Of a stretch of 64,000 bases of DNA, positions 36,134 to 49,908 are shown piece by piece. The translations under genes and the position numbers were made by a program. The DNA lies in the NCBI GenBank assembly GCA_029717555.1, contig JAMDHS010000006.1:62001-126000 (forward strand), in the 5' to 3' direction. Position 1 is the first letter of the stretch; each line of letters starts with the position of its first letter. This DNA is from Peribolospora baueri. Lineage: Eukaryota > Basidiomycota > Peribolosporomycetes > Peribolosporales > Peribolosporaceae. The notes below the pieces were generated by a model. The model did not search any database. It worked only from the letters and a program-made list of their open reading frames with translations, and was not told the origin of the DNA.

Positions 36134-37577
36134 TGGCGTGCAATTTGACGGCGTCTTCTCCATCTGTTCACCTCTCTCCATTGTGTTGTCGGCACAACGG
36201 TCGTCTTTCGTATTATGGGTGAACTCCGAGATGTGACGTCACCTCGAGCCCTGCGCGACCAAGAACAACCGCCGAGACGCTCGCATTGGTATAGGCCCGC
36301 GAGACAACCCTGCTGGAGGGTAGCTCGCGGCAAGGTTGGGATTGACTTTCATCGTCGTTGCCCTCATCGATTATTTACCGTCATTTGCAGACTGAACAGG
36401 CTCTTTGGCCCAGCAATCTATTGGTGATGCTGAAGCAGGTGGCCGTCTGCCTTTCAGCAGCAAAATCCGCATCCACCTTCTCGATGGCGTCTTGGCGGTC
36501 TTCTTGACTCTATCTTGGCATTATAACTCCTGGTCGCTGGTCGCTGGTCAACTCTCGGGCCGCCTCGAGCAAAGCACGTCGACCCCGCCACGGGCTTTGG
36601 GTTTACATCACCATGACATTTCTTCCCGACTGACTCACTCACAAGGCACATCAAGCAACACGGTTCTGACATGGACAGACTGTTGGAGGCACCATACCGG
36701 TGCTGGCCCTGCCATGGCCTGAGCGCCCTGGGCCGGCGACGTGCGCAATCTGAGCGCATTTAATGATGGATGGCCACAATCGAACAGTCGCATTCACGGT
36801 CGCCAAGGATGTCATCCAAGGGGACCTGCATGGCCTCACCACCTCCTGGGAAAAGACCTTGTTCCGACTCCTAGCCCCACCTCCTCACGGGGACGAGAGG
36901 GCATCCACCACATACTCAGGAGTGCCGAGAAGATGTCGCGTTCCTGTAACTGTGCCGTCCAGCCCTAGTCACTTCTGGTCTTTGATCCTCCTAAGGTTCG
37001 GGTCTGGTCTGGGCGGAAACTTTGGTGCTGTGTGCATCTGAGTTTGGGAAAAATGAGATGCCAGTACTGCATGCTCCCGCTCCGCTCGTCACTTTCACTT
37101 CCTTTATGGTCTTAGCTTGGGTGGTCACCCACGTCCACCGACTGACCTTCACTGCTTCGGAGCGGGCATCCACGGCCGGCCCTCTTCTTTTCAGCCAGCG
37201 TCGAGCGATCTCAGGATTTGCTATGCGATACGGTGCCTTCGTTCATAGAATGCACAATCAGCACTACAAGATGGAGCATGTACCCTGTCTGTCAAAGTTT
37301 GATGGCTTATGCTATTATCACTGGTACGTTGCGAGACGCGAAAGAACGAGTAACCGAGACGATGGAAGTCCAACATCCCAATGCGTCCGAATATTTGATA
37401 GAAGAGATCCACCAGAGTCAACCGGAGAGTGAATCGAACGACGGCCGGACGAATTACACTGGTCGACCGGTCGAGTATTGATGATAGTATTCTGCGACCC
37501 GGACATAATAAGATGCCGAGCGAAGTGGTCTCGAGTCAGCGCTGCTCGTCGGGCTCACGGCCGGTTTGTCCGTCAAT
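36134..37577. other. Intergenic region with no recognised gene
   Basis: About 1.4 kb. Open frames on either strand (up to about 136 codons) show no family features or consistent splice sites. A perfect CRE-type palindrome TGACGTCA lies at 36234-36241, and a short GGTCGCT tandem near 36532. Confidence 0.5.
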
Positions 37578-39749
37578 CTATTGGACAGTTGTCTGCTCAC
37601 CTTCCGCTTGCGCGATACACCGCACGTTGGCGCCCAGCTTGTTGATCGTCTCCACGTACTCGTCCTCTTCCACGCTGTCGAAGACGATGCCTCCCCCTAC
37701 AACAGCGAGGGAAAGGGAGGGGGAAGGAAGCGAGCGCCGATCAGACATCCAGCTAACGAAGCCCATTTATCCCGCCGTTTCCCCCGGTCCAAGATCGGGC
37801 CTCAGGAAACCGCTGATACTTCTCCTCCCCTACGAACACCAGTCTCGAACCTCGAACTCACCAGCCTGCAAATAGGCCACACCGTCTTTGAATAGCATTG
37901 TGCGGATCGCGATGCAAGTGTCCATGCTATCGTCCGCAAAGTCGAACCTGCCCACCGCGCCAGCATACACGCCCCGCTTCTCACGCTCAAGTTCGGAGAT
38001 GAGCTCGATGGCGCGGATCTTTGGGGCGCCTGAGACGGTGCCGGCTGGGAAGATGGAGCGGAAGGCGTCGAACCTTTTCGCGATTGCGGGTGCCGTCGAT
38101 CAGCGACATCACCGTGTGACTGCCTCGTCTCGCCTCAAACCACATTCCTCCTAACTCACCTCGTCTTACCCTCCCTCAATATCCCGCTAATCTGACTGGT
38201 GAGGTGCATGACGTGGCTGAACTTCTCCACCTGCATGAAGCTGTCAACCTTGACTGTCTTGGGCTGGCACACCCGGTTTACATCGTTGCGGGCCAGGTCC
38301 ACGAGCATGACGTGCTCTGCCTGATCCTTTGTAGAAGCGAGCAGTTGGGCGGCCAATTCTTCGTCCTCTGAAACAAGCGAGGTAATGCGAAGGAGAAATG
38401 GCCGGCGCGTCGTTAGCCGAAATTGTACTCGACCAAAGTGAGGAATAAAACCTGCGGCTATCATTCGCTCTGCTCAGCCCACCTGCTGGATCCCTTCCTC
38501 TCTTGACCGTCCCAGCGATAGCGTGGTTGAAGACACGATTTTCAACAACCTTGCAGAGCGTCTCTGGGCTCGCTCCGACGAGCTGCAAATTGCCGCAATC
38601 AACGTAGAACATGTACGGGCTCGGGTTGACCTGTCGAAGGTGACGGTAGACGTTGAACGGGTGGAGTTTGGTGGGTCGGGCGAGCCGCTGGGACGGAACG
38701 GCCTGGATGATGTCGCCCTTGACGATGTTCTTCTTCAGGCTCGTCACAAAACCTTCATACCCCGCCTTGCCCACGTTACTCACGGCCTCCGGCGCGGGAA
38801 GCTCGATAGAAGGCTGCGGGGGCAGTGGCGTGCTGTGGCTCCGGAGCAGAGCGAGGAGGTTGTAGACTTTGGCGGCGGCGCGTCGATAGAGAGCGAGGAT
38901 GTGGGCCGGGGTGGGCGAGGAAGGTCCTGCGGGCGGGTCGGGGAGGAAAACGTGCGAGACGGCCTTGATGGTCTGGTAGATGTGGTCAAAGACTATGACC
39001 GAGTCACAAATCATGAAGACGGACTCGGGGATCCCGAGCGGGTCCTTGAGGTCGCGGGCCGTCTTGGGCTCGAAGTACTGGACACAATCGTAGGCCACGT
39101 AGCCGATCGCACCGCCTAAACGACAGTGGCAGAAGAAGCCAAGACCGGCAGTAAGATATAGGTGGATCAAGGTGATGACCGATCAGCTGAGCAAACCACG
39201 GAACGCACCAGAGGAGGACGGCACGCCGGGGACCTTGACGTATCTGTACTGGCTTAACTGGGCCTGCAGCGCGACGAGGGGGTCGCCTTGGAACTCTTGG
39301 CCCGGTCCAGATTTGAGGGTTCTTTGAGGGTCTGTAGGGCGGGTTGTGTACCAGAGTCAAGGACCATTGAGTTCTAATCGCGCTGAGCCGGGTGAGCAGC
39401 CATGGCGACACTCACCAGCGCCGATGAAGCTGTACCTTCCGATTGTCTCCCCCCCGGTGACGCTCTCGAAGAGGAACGATTCGGTCGCGTCCTTGGAGAT
39501 GCGAAGATAGGCCATGACAGGAGTGACAAGGTCTGCGGGCATCTCTACGTACACCGGAACGCAGTTGCCCTTGCGCTCGGTCAAGATGAGCCGCGTCACC
39601 TCGTCTAGCGAGGGCGTCAGGTTTGGCTAAAGAGAACGCGACCAGTTACGGTGCAACAAGGTTAGAAGGCAGAGTCCCGAAGGGCGCAGGGCTACCACTT
39701 GAGCAGGATAGCTCACCGCTTCGCCCACCAGATCTGCCCTCGTCGTCAT
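37578..39749 (-). CDS. TRP2: Anthranilate synthase component I
   Basis: Makes anthranilate from chorismate with ammonia from the glutaminase subunit, the first step of tryptophan synthesis. It starts [20 protein letters not shown], then [20 protein letters not shown], the N-terminal part that forms the tryptophan feedback site. The chorismate-binding domain reads [70 protein letters not shown] and [17 protein letters not shown]. About seven exons; the first is 39749-39717, then 39626-39416 and 39331-39209, with exon 4 from 39115. The stop follows GEQTTVQ. No fused glutamine amidotransferase domain is seen, so the partner is encoded elsewhere. The start faces SF3A1 across 350 bases. Confidence 0.94.
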
Positions 39750-40099
39750 TGTCGTTGCTGGATATGGACGAGATGAGATGGTGGTGGAGGAGGCCCAAAA
39801 CAAGCAACTACGTCGAGCCCAACCGCAGTTCGGACACTCGACGCTCGCTAGGCTGCCCTTGCAGGTTTCCGAGCGCTCCAAGGGCCCGGTGCCGTCACAG
39901 TCACACCCGCACGTGACATTTTCTCACGCCTGCCTCCGCGCGCAACCTCCGCTCCCAAGTCTCCAACCAAGTCGACAATACACCTTCGCGCTTTTCCACG
40001 AAGCTCGCCTCCGTTCTGGCAAGCCTATCGCATACGGACGGACCGACATACAGGCATACGGACAGCCAGACCGGAGTTGTTCGTTTGAGCACGCAAGTC
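39750..40099. promoter_or_regulatory. Shared divergent promoter of TRP2 and SF3A1
   Basis: A 350-base gap between two outward-facing start codons. No coding feature or clear operator motif was recognised. Confidence 0.5.
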
Positions 40100-42786
40100 A
40101 TGGCTCCCAGCGTCGATCTCGTCGAGCCTATGCGCGCCGGCGAAGACGGCCCCGTCATCGCCGGCAAGGCCGCCACAGTCGAAGACGTCGCGGATGCGGT
40201 GGACGAGGCCGCCGCCCAGACGCAGGGTGGTGATACCGCTGACGGGGTGGCGGTGCCGAAAGCTGCTCCACGGTTTGCGTCGGGCATGATTTACCCCCCT
40301 CCGGACCTTCGAAGTGAGTGGCGGTTCCGCCTCGTTCTTTCTGGACTTACCATCGCTGCACCTTCTTACGTCTTGCCTCTAAACTGTTTTGCAGGCATCG
40401 TCGACAAGACGGCGCGCTTTGTAGCCCGCTCCGGCGCCCAATTTGAGGCCAAGATCCGCGAGTCGGAAAAAACCAATTCAAAGTTCGCTTTCCTGAACGA
40501 GAACGATCCGTACCACGCCTACTACCGCCATCAGATCGAACTTGCCAAGAGTGGCGCCGCCGATGGTGGCGTCACCCCGGCTGGAGCTGGGAGTGCGACA
40601 CCTGGACAGGCTGTTGCGGAGATCGAGAAGTCGGCGATGGAGGAGACGGCGAAGGCTGAGGAGAGCAAGCCTGAGGAGCCGGAGCCATACGAATTCTCCG
40701 TCGATCTTCCTACCATTACTGCCATGGATCTGTGAGTCTATCTCGCTTTTAGAGCTGGAGATTGACGTCGCAACGCTGACTTGCCTCCGGCTTTCAGCGA
40801 CATCTTGAAGCTCACCGCGCTCTTCACGGCCCAAAAAGGCCGGGCCTTCACACAAGCGCTCGCGCAGCGAGAATCCCGTTCGTTCCAGTTTGATTTCCTC
40901 AAGCCTACCCACTCGCTTTTCGGCTACTTTAATCGGCTTGTCGGCCAGTACTCTAGGGTCCTCATGCCGCCGGAAGGAACGGAGGAGGGATTGGAGCGGT
41001 GGGCGGGTAAGAAGGGCAGGTGGAACGCGCTAGAAGATGCGAAGAAGCGGGTGGAGTGGGAACGATGGATGAGGGAACGAAGAAGGAAGAAGGAGGAGCA
41101 AGGGGAAAAGGAGAAGCGTAAGTTTTGGCCCTTACATTCGTCATCGCCTCGACAGTTTCTGACTCCAGTTCCGCGTTTCGCTCCTCTTTCTGTAGAGGCG
41201 TTTGCCGAGATCGACTGGCAGGACTTTGTGGTGGTTGCCACCGTCGAGTTCACGGACCAGGACGAATACATTGACCTTCCGCCGCCGCTGTCGCTCTCCG
41301 AGGTCGAGAACATGTCCATCGCGCAGAAGCGCATGGCGGCCATGATCATGGAGACTGAGGCTGGCGCAGCCGACCAGTCTCCGGCCGCTTCTGAGGCTGT
41401 CGGGCAGGGCGCGGCGACCACAAAGCCCGAAGCGGACGAGGGCGACGTGGAGATGGACATGGAAGATTCTGATGTGGAGGAGGAATCGGCGGCGGAGGAA
41501 AGGGCAGCAGAGAAGAAGGAACCGGAAGTGGTCCGACCATTGCCGACGGTGGGCGCACCAAATATGAAGATCAGGACGGATTATGTGCCGAAGAGTGAGT
41601 TCAATTGCCCTCCACCACTGCAACTGGCTTCTCCGTGTATTCACCTGTTTGATCCAATGTTCATGCAGCCTTGGCGAACAAGAACAAGGTCATCACGACG
41701 ACCTGTACGATCTGTGGCCAGCAGATTCCTGTGGACGAGATGTCAGAGCACGTCCGTATCGAGCTTCTGGACCCCAAGTATCGCGAGCAGGCCAAGGAGC
41801 TGGAACGACGGCGCGCACAGCAGGCGGAGCTCAACCAAGGCGCAGACCCGTCTCGCTTCTTGCAAAAGTTCGCTGCCTCGCGTACAGACATCTTCGGCGC
41901 GAAGGCCGCCGAGGAGGCGCGGCGGAAGAGGGAGGAGGAGGAGAATCAGCGGAGGAGGGAGAAGGAGAAGATTGTGTGGGACGGTCACGCCAACTCGAGG
42001 ATTGCGACCAAGGATCGGTTCCTGGGCACAGCGAACTTGGAAGAGCAGATCGCCAATATCAACAAGCGGCACATGCTCAACGTGCCCGAGAGCAACATCG
42101 GACCGCAGATGGGCCCCTCTCGGCCGGCGCCAGGGGCAGGCGGGGAAGAGTCTTCGTCTGCCTCGCCGCTGCCGGACGCGTTCGCGGCTGCGATCAGCTC
42201 GGCCGAAGCATCTGTTGGGCACACCCCTTCTGGGAAAGCGTCACCCCAGCCACCCGTGCCAGAAGGAGGAGTGGCGCCGTCTGCCGGTCCATCGGAGGAG
42301 GGCGCAGGGGCAAGAGCAGGAGCAGCTCCTGCCATCCACCCTTCACGCCTCGCGGCCATGTCTCACACGCGACCGCGTGAAGAGGACGAGAGTGACGCGG
42401 CGACTGCTGGAGAGCCTCCGGCGAAGCGTCAGACGTTGCAGCTTCCGACGAAAGTGCCCGGTCAGCCTCTGATGGCGGAGAGCGAGTGGATGCGGTACCA
42501 CCCAGAAAACATTTCCGTCCAGGTCACCCTCCCAGATGCACCGGATGTCGCGTCACAGTGTGATGGCACCACCTTCGTTCTCCAGGACCTGCCCCCCACT
42601 TTGCTCGTCACCACTCTCCGAGACCGCGTCCATGCAAAGCTCGAGGGCGCCGTCGCGGCCAGTAAGCTCAAGTTGACCATGAAGGGGAGCAACACGGTCC
42701 TGACGCTCAGCAAGACGCTTGCGGCGTACAACATGGAGGAGAGCGATGAAGTAGTCGTCAGCTTGAGAGACGCGAAGAAGAAGTGA
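40100..42786 (+). CDS. SF3A1: Splicing factor 3A subunit 1 (SF3a120/Prp21)
   Basis: Subunit of the SF3a complex of the U2 snRNP, needed for pre-spliceosome assembly. It has the metazoan-type layout: SURP1 (IVDKTARFVARSGAQFEAKI, NDPYHAYYRHQI), SURP2 (LDILKLTALFTAQKGRAFTQ, KPTHSLFGYFNRLV), a charged region, the conserved zinc-finger-like CTICGQQIPVDEMSEHVRIE, DPKYREQAKELERRR and FLGTANLEEQI, and a C-terminal ubiquitin-like domain (FVLQDLPPTLLVTTLRDRVH to YNMEESDEVVVSLRDAKKK). Yeast Prp21 lacks the ubiquitin-like end. Exons: 40100-40313, 40395-40731, 40798-41117, 41196-41594, 41669-42786, all in phase. About 790 residues. Confidence 0.95.
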
Positions 42787-43402
42787 TAAGTTGAGATGGG
42801 CTGGGGCGTGGCCTTCGTTGGCGGTGGGCCTCGAGAGGAAGAGGGTTGTGCGTGTGCTCGTGGCCTGTTCTCTGTTCCATCTTCTCCTTCCTTGTCATTT
42901 CTTTGTGTCCTCAGGTCGATGTAGGTCTTCGTATGTAGACTAGGGCGCCGTGCGTATCGTTTTGCGAGTGCTTGCAACGACCGGAGCTGGGTGTCAGAAG
43001 AAGTCTGTGTCGAGACTGATCACGTACACACTCAAGCCAGCCTAAGCAGCAGAGCGATCTCGATGATGCCGCCCGGGAGAGACGCTAGAGGTGCTTGAGA
43101 GGGTGACCCTGCCATGGACAATGTATCATTAACGGCTGCGACGCCTATCGGGCCTCATCGAGCGTTAGAGGTGCGACAGATGGAGGCCAAGACGGCCAGA
43201 CGGTGGTGACAAGAGCAAGGTGTGCGGGCGGCGTCGACGCGGAGATGCGAGGAGAAAGACGGCGGAAGGCGTTGACGTAGGGCGTCCATGGCCGGCCGTT
43301 GCACGAGTTGGTCTCTATTTATCGTGCTTGCGACGCTCGCCAGCTCCTCACCTTGCCAGCGACTTGCTCTACCATCTGGCACAGCATCACGGACTCCCAA
43401 AG
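42787..43402. other. Intergenic and YKT6 5' leader
   Basis: No independent gene seen. The 3' half should be the YKT6 5' UTR; it is open in the YKT6 frame without an ATG before the intron-split start. Confidence 0.5.
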
Positions 43403-44543
43403 ATGTGAGTGCGCCCTGTGTCGCTCCCCAGTCCTATCGGGGGCCCCCCATCTTTAGAAGAGAAGGGATACGAGCGTGGACTGACGACGATACGCTGACC
43501 CTTCTGTCTCATCCCCTCGCAACCCTTCGCTTCCCGGCCAACAGGAAGATCTTTCAGATCACGATATTTGCCACCCCCCCCGGCGTCAACGCCGTCCCTC
43601 TCGTCTCCGCTTCCGACCTGAGCAGCTTCGGCTTTCTACAGAGGGGCACCGTGGGGGATGTGATGAACTTTATGGCCAAGGTGGGCAGCGACCTATTTTA
43701 ATTGAGCTGAGCGCTCTCGGACGCCCGTGGTCCTAGACAAGTTAGTGGTCAGGATACCCCTGTTCTCACCGGAGTGCTCTCTCAATCCGTCGCGCAGACC
43801 GTCGCCGAACGAACGCCGCCGACGCAGCGCCAGTCGGTGCAAGAAAACTCGTACACCGCCCACGTCCACAACCGTCCCCCATCGGACGGCGTGTGCGGAG
43901 TGATCGTGTGCGACACGGAGTACCCCGTCCGCGTGGCGTTCTCGCTTCTCAACAAGCTCCTTGACGAGTTTGTCGTCAAGGTCCCCAAGGCGACGTACCA
44001 GGATCGGGTGAACCGCGCTTCGACGGGGGGCGCTGCGTCGGTGCCCAAAGAGGGCTTGCTGGGGCAGAACGAGTTTCCGCAGCTTGGGCAGTACATCGTC
44101 AGGTATCAGGACCCCAGACAGGCAGACAACATTATGAGGGTGCAGAACGAGCTGGATGAGACCAAGATCATCTTGGTGAGCGCGCCAACTACTCCGCTCT
44201 TTCCATCGATTGTCGCAAGATGCTGCCCAGAGTAGTCCTATGCTGACCCATCTGCTCGTCTGCCGCCCCATGTCGAACACCGCTTGCGTCAACTACAGCA
44301 CAAGACGATTGAGTCTGTACTTCAGCGTGGAGAGGAGCTGGATAAGCTTGTGGAGCGCTCCGAGAACCTGAGTACGCAGAGCAAGGCTTTCTACAAGACG
44401 GCGAAGAAGGTGAGAGAACCTTTACACGCCAAGTTGTTCAGCACGGCCTCGGGACGCGGGTTCTTAAGGGTTGACGTTGCTGACTCGTTGCTCTCGCTCT
44501 CGATTATCAAACCCAGCAAAACAGCTGCTGCATCATTGCCTGA
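43403..44543 (+). CDS. YKT6: R-SNARE Ykt6
   Basis: Lipid-anchored R-SNARE for ER-Golgi, intra-Golgi, endosomal and vacuolar fusion. The longin domain begins [20 protein letters not shown] and [20 protein letters not shown], then [19 protein letters not shown]. The SNARE motif is [20 protein letters not shown] with the central arginine, and the tail [12 protein letters not shown] carries the two cysteines used for palmitoylation and prenylation. Exons: ...43404, 43545-43680, 43798-44175, 44299-44409, 44517-44543. The start codon is split: AT at 43403-43404 and G at 43545, giving MKIFQ, as in S. pombe-type MKLYS starts. The upstream frame has no other ATG. Convergent with BET3. Confidence 0.93.
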
Positions 44544-44850
44544 ATGCCCCTTTCCGTTCCTCCTCTCTTGCTTTCACCTTCCTTGCCCCCACCTGTCTTC
44601 CATAGACCACTCGTTGTCTACGAGCTTCTCTGCTCCTTACCTCGTATACTTGACTCCTCTCTATGCAAGGACCTTCGATACCCATTTCTGCTGGTGCCAC
44701 GCCAGCGCCTGTTGTCTTTATGATCGAGTCAGATTCGGATGGATGCTGAGCGTGATGTTCTCAAGTGGAAAGGTATCGTACACTGCTCGGCTCCTTCAAC
44801 TCGTCCTAAGTGCCCCGGCTTCAGAAAATTCCTACGCGACCCTGTGCACG
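44544..44850. other. Convergent 3' gap between YKT6 and BET3
   Basis: About 300 T/C-rich bases between two facing stop codons. No gene seen. Confidence 0.5.
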
Positions 44851-46165
<1,315 letters not shown>

Positions 46166-46791
46166 TGGCGAAACCGCGACGAACGAGATGCAGGTCCTCA
46201 CAATCAACGCTTCTTCGCCGTCGTCCGCGGTGATGCGGCAGGGAGAGAGCGCCGCAGCCGATCGGCATACCGTGCAAAGCGACCGACGGATGCGATGCGC
46301 GCAGCAAGGAAAGGGAAAGGGTTGATATCATTCCAAGAGATCTACAACGGATATATCTTAAACACCATGGCCTATTACAGCATCGGACAAGGACGTGACG
46401 TTCATGCCCCCGGGTCCCACCATCACCGACTCAGCGGGGGAAGGGACGAATCGTCCCCAAGAGAGGGAAGGCTACCCTGCCAGGAACAGCGCACGACTCG
46501 GGTATGAGCGGGCCGAACGGCTAGACCCGTGCAATCATTCTCGTGCGCAGAGTGAAGGTTCACCTCGAGGACATGCCTGTTGCGGCAGCGGCACACACGG
46601 GTATCCCTACGGTCGGCCATTCATGGCGAATTTGAGGATCCAGCTAGGGTATTGCTTTTTTGATGCGCCGTGCGAATGTTCAAAGGCCTAGAGCATTACA
46701 CACGCCATCCGCGCTCGCTCCTGTATCACGCGGCTCAAGTTCCACGGAGTGAAATAGCGGCGTGAGACGTTCATGCAATTGTCTTTCCTCG
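46166..46791. other. Intergenic, BET3 upstream to GUP1 end
   Basis: No gene recognised. BET3 and GUP1 are both on the minus strand, so this should hold the BET3 promoter and GUP1 3' UTR. Confidence 0.5.
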
Positions 46792-49480
46792 TCAGCACTT
46801 CCTGAAGATGCCCCTTCGAGCTTCCTCCTCCCTGAGAAGACGCGCGGGTCGTGAGAACGAGGGTGGAATGACGAAGAATCTCAGTCAGAGAGCAACACTC
46901 AGGTCGGAGACCGAAAAGCCAACAGCCAACTCGCCTGTATTCGAACATGACCTGCACGCCGACGAACAGCACGGCACATGCGGCGAGGAGGAACCGTAGG
47001 CCTGCGGTGGAAGGAAGGTCGAAGACACAAGCGAAAGGAACAATGGAGCCAGAGGATGGAATGTGTGAGGAAGGGACCCAAAGTCGATTAGTCTATTCGC
47101 GACGCTTTCCACTCACCCTCCCAGCTTCCGACTAACTGCCCCAACATGTACCTCATTCCGTCAATGCCAATGACGAACCCGACCAAATTGGCCGTCATCA
47201 TCATGAGCACGTTGCCCACACCTCCAAGCGCGCACACGTGTCGGTACCATTTTCTCTCTCCGTATTTGGACGCGGGAATGAGCGCACGGCAGATGAGCTC
47301 GGGGGCGATGAAGAGGCTGACGAGCCAGCCCCAGGTGAGTAACTTCAGCTCGAGGTCGTGCCAGAGGGCGACGAAGGTGAACACGAGGGGAACGGAGAGG
47401 TAGAGTTTGGAGGAGCCGCCGACGGGGATGTACAGATAGCTGATTCATATGAGCCCGGGATGGTGCGGAGTTCTCAGTTCGATCGTTTTTGTATGCGGAG
47501 ATGAACGGATGAGTGCATGCAAGCCATCACTCGTAACTCACCGAACCACCCATAGGTTATAGCTCCGATGCCAGCTCCTCCAGAACCCGAGCGTTGAGTA
47601 ATTGTTGGCCATGCACCGGATCATGTTCTCCGGCGCGTCGACGCCGTCGGCCATTGCCCACAGTCGGAAGAAACGCCAAGGGAGGAGCAACTGCGCGGAA
47701 AATGGGTCGAGGTCAAGGATTGGAATGAGGCCGGCAGCTGTGCGAGTAAATCTGTCTGGCTACGGAGGACAAACGACGCACCTTCAACCAAACGACGATC
47801 AAGTTCCAAAATCCGATCATGCTGAGCTCGAAAGGCGTGTCGTCCGCCCAAGCGTGCGTGTTCTTGATGGCGACGACGTACATGAAATGGAGGGTGAACT
47901 CCATCGTCAACATGCAGCCTGCGAAGCGAAGGGCGTATAGGACCGTCGTTCGGAATGGGATACAGAGCGGTCGGTGGAGCTAAACGTAACGGAACAGTAC
48001 GCTGTGAGAATCAAACCAAACAACGACAGATCACGCGGAAAAGCTGTGGAGCTGTCCTCTTCACCTGCGACAAGAAGTTGTTGAACGACAGAATGGGCCC
48101 GGCGATGTAGAGCGGTGGGTAGAGCACATAGGAGAGGTAGTTTCGTATGGAGTATTCCTGCAGCGGGTGTGGTGTCACGACTCGTGCACGCTCTTCGGCG
48201 TAGGCGTTGGACGGTTCTGAGGGGGCGGTTTGTGTGTGGCCATTGGACAGCGGCTGATGCGACGGCGAAGCCAAAAGTAGAGAAGATTAAGAGCATGCAT
48301 GAAGATTTCAGTAGGCTCGCGATGCGTATTGCACATTGCTTACCCTGTACGTCTGACCCTGTTGCGCTTGGCGAGCCCAATGATAATCCATGTTGAAAGA
48401 GATAAGCCTCAGGATGGTGAAGTTGAACATGATGTGCCATCGGGGCATGAGTCCTTCGTAATCGTCCTACATGAATCGCAGTCAACGAGTACATGTCCTT
48501 GATGAATTCGCTTGATCGGCCTGGGGCGGTGATGAGGGAAAGAGCAGAGTGGAACCAGAATACGGGCTCACCAATTTGCCCAGTCCGGGCCACATGTTCG
48601 CATACTTGTAGCCCGAATACAGTTCATTGGCAAACAGGATCCCAATATTGAACGCCCAGGTCAATGCGGGACCGACGATCCTGACTCCGCCGGTCAGCCT
48701 GGAGAGAACGAAGTTGATGGCGAGGATAGCGAGGATCTTGAACGCGCTCGTGCCGTGCAAGCCCACGAGAAAGAGGGTGGAGAAGCCTAGCAAGAATATT
48801 TGCCGGTGCCAGCCAAATAGCTGACCGCGCGCACTAAGCGCTCGTCGGCCGACCAGCAGCGCATACAGCTTCGATGCGAGGAGATATAAGGCGAAGAGGA
48901 GGAGGAGAACAGGAAAGTGATCGCGGAAGGAGCGGTATTGGATATCGCTGTTATCCTGAGTGGTATATAACAAGCAAGGATAAGACAGTGTGGGCGGGAA
49001 TATAAGAGAGACGGTGGAAGGAGTGCTCACGACTTTTCGTCCTGGGATCCAGCCGTCGTCGAGCTCGTAAGAGAATGCCAAGTAATTCCGGTGCGAGGCT
49101 GCAACCGGATTGGCCAGCGTCAGTCTCACAACCCTGCAGTACCAGATGCTATGACTTTCAGCTCCCACGTCATAGTACTCACATTGGCTAAGGTCTATGG
49201 GCACTTTAACCATCACGGGCACCATAACGACGAAGACAAGTCCATAAAACAAAAACTCCGGCGTCCTCCATCTCGGTGGTTTCGTCTGCAGGCCTTCGGG
49301 AAGCCGCGAGTCGTCCGGAGTAGCAACGGTAAACGCCGCAATGCCTCTGCGGCCGGCATTTGCACCCACACTGGCGTAGGTGCCATATCGTTCGGGGTAT
49401 ACATGTTTGTTGGAAGGTGAGGAGGTGGAGGTAGCCACCGCCGCGCCGCGGTCGCCCATAGGGATGACGACGTCTGGCAT
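46792..49480 (-). CDS. GUP1: Gup1-type MBOAT O-acyltransferase
   Basis: ER multispan acyltransferase that remodels GPI-anchor lipids in yeast (re-adding a long acyl chain); first described through glycerol uptake. It starts MPDVVIPMGDRGAAVATSTS. The conserved core includes SYELDDGWIPGRKVDNSDIQ, FLVGLHGTSAFK, YEGLMPRWHIMFNFTILRL, SFNMDYHWARQ, SYVLYPPLYIAGPILSFNNF, NYSTLGFWRSWHRSYNLWVV and the catalytic-histidine segment FTFVALWHDLELKLLTWGWL. It ends FEYREEEARRGIFRKC, a typical family ending. More than eight hydrophobic spans are evident. The last intron (46934-46832) starts with GC rather than GT, yet splicing there gives the family C-terminus in frame. Divergent from TIM17. Confidence 0.93.
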
Positions 49481-49908
49481 GCGGACGGTGAGGCGAGAAA
49501 GGAGATGTGAAAGCTCAGAGGCCGTATGATACCGGCCGCACTGATCCTGTCATCGACGGTGGCTGTGGTAGTCGAGGATATCCTCTCTGCTGTCGTCGTC
49601 GTCGTCCTTCCTACTCCATGTTCATCTCGCGCCGATCTCACAAGACCTGAGCCACGTGAGCCAAGTCGCCGCAGCCGGTGAAAGAAATCCCAATCTGGCC
49701 CGACCCGAGTCGAGAAGGTCAACAAGATTGCGGCGCCGTCATCTTCTACCATCCCAATCGCTCTTCCCTCTTCTCTCGCCATCCTCATCTCGTTTCCTTC
49801 ACAGTTCCCTCCGCACTCTACACGACGAGAGGGTTGCCACTCCCGGACTTTCTTGTGTCCCGCTGTTTTTGTTTTTCCGCTGGTGCATCGACGTACCTCT
49901 GATCGGAT
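49481..49908. promoter_or_regulatory. Shared divergent promoter of GUP1 and TIM17
   Basis: A 428-base gap between outward-facing start codons. It contains a CACGTG E-box at 49653-49658 and a CT-rich stretch just upstream of TIM17. Regulation is not otherwise inferable. Confidence 0.5.

Noticed and set aside
36210-37480. Scattered frames of up to 136 codons
   Set aside because: No family features, no consistent splice sites and similar open length on both strands.
41143-42472. A 563-codon plus-strand frame reading past SF3A1 exon ends
   Set aside because: It runs through a spliced junction into a wrong frame; the correct frame keeps the U2 snRNP protein intact to its ubiquitin-like end.
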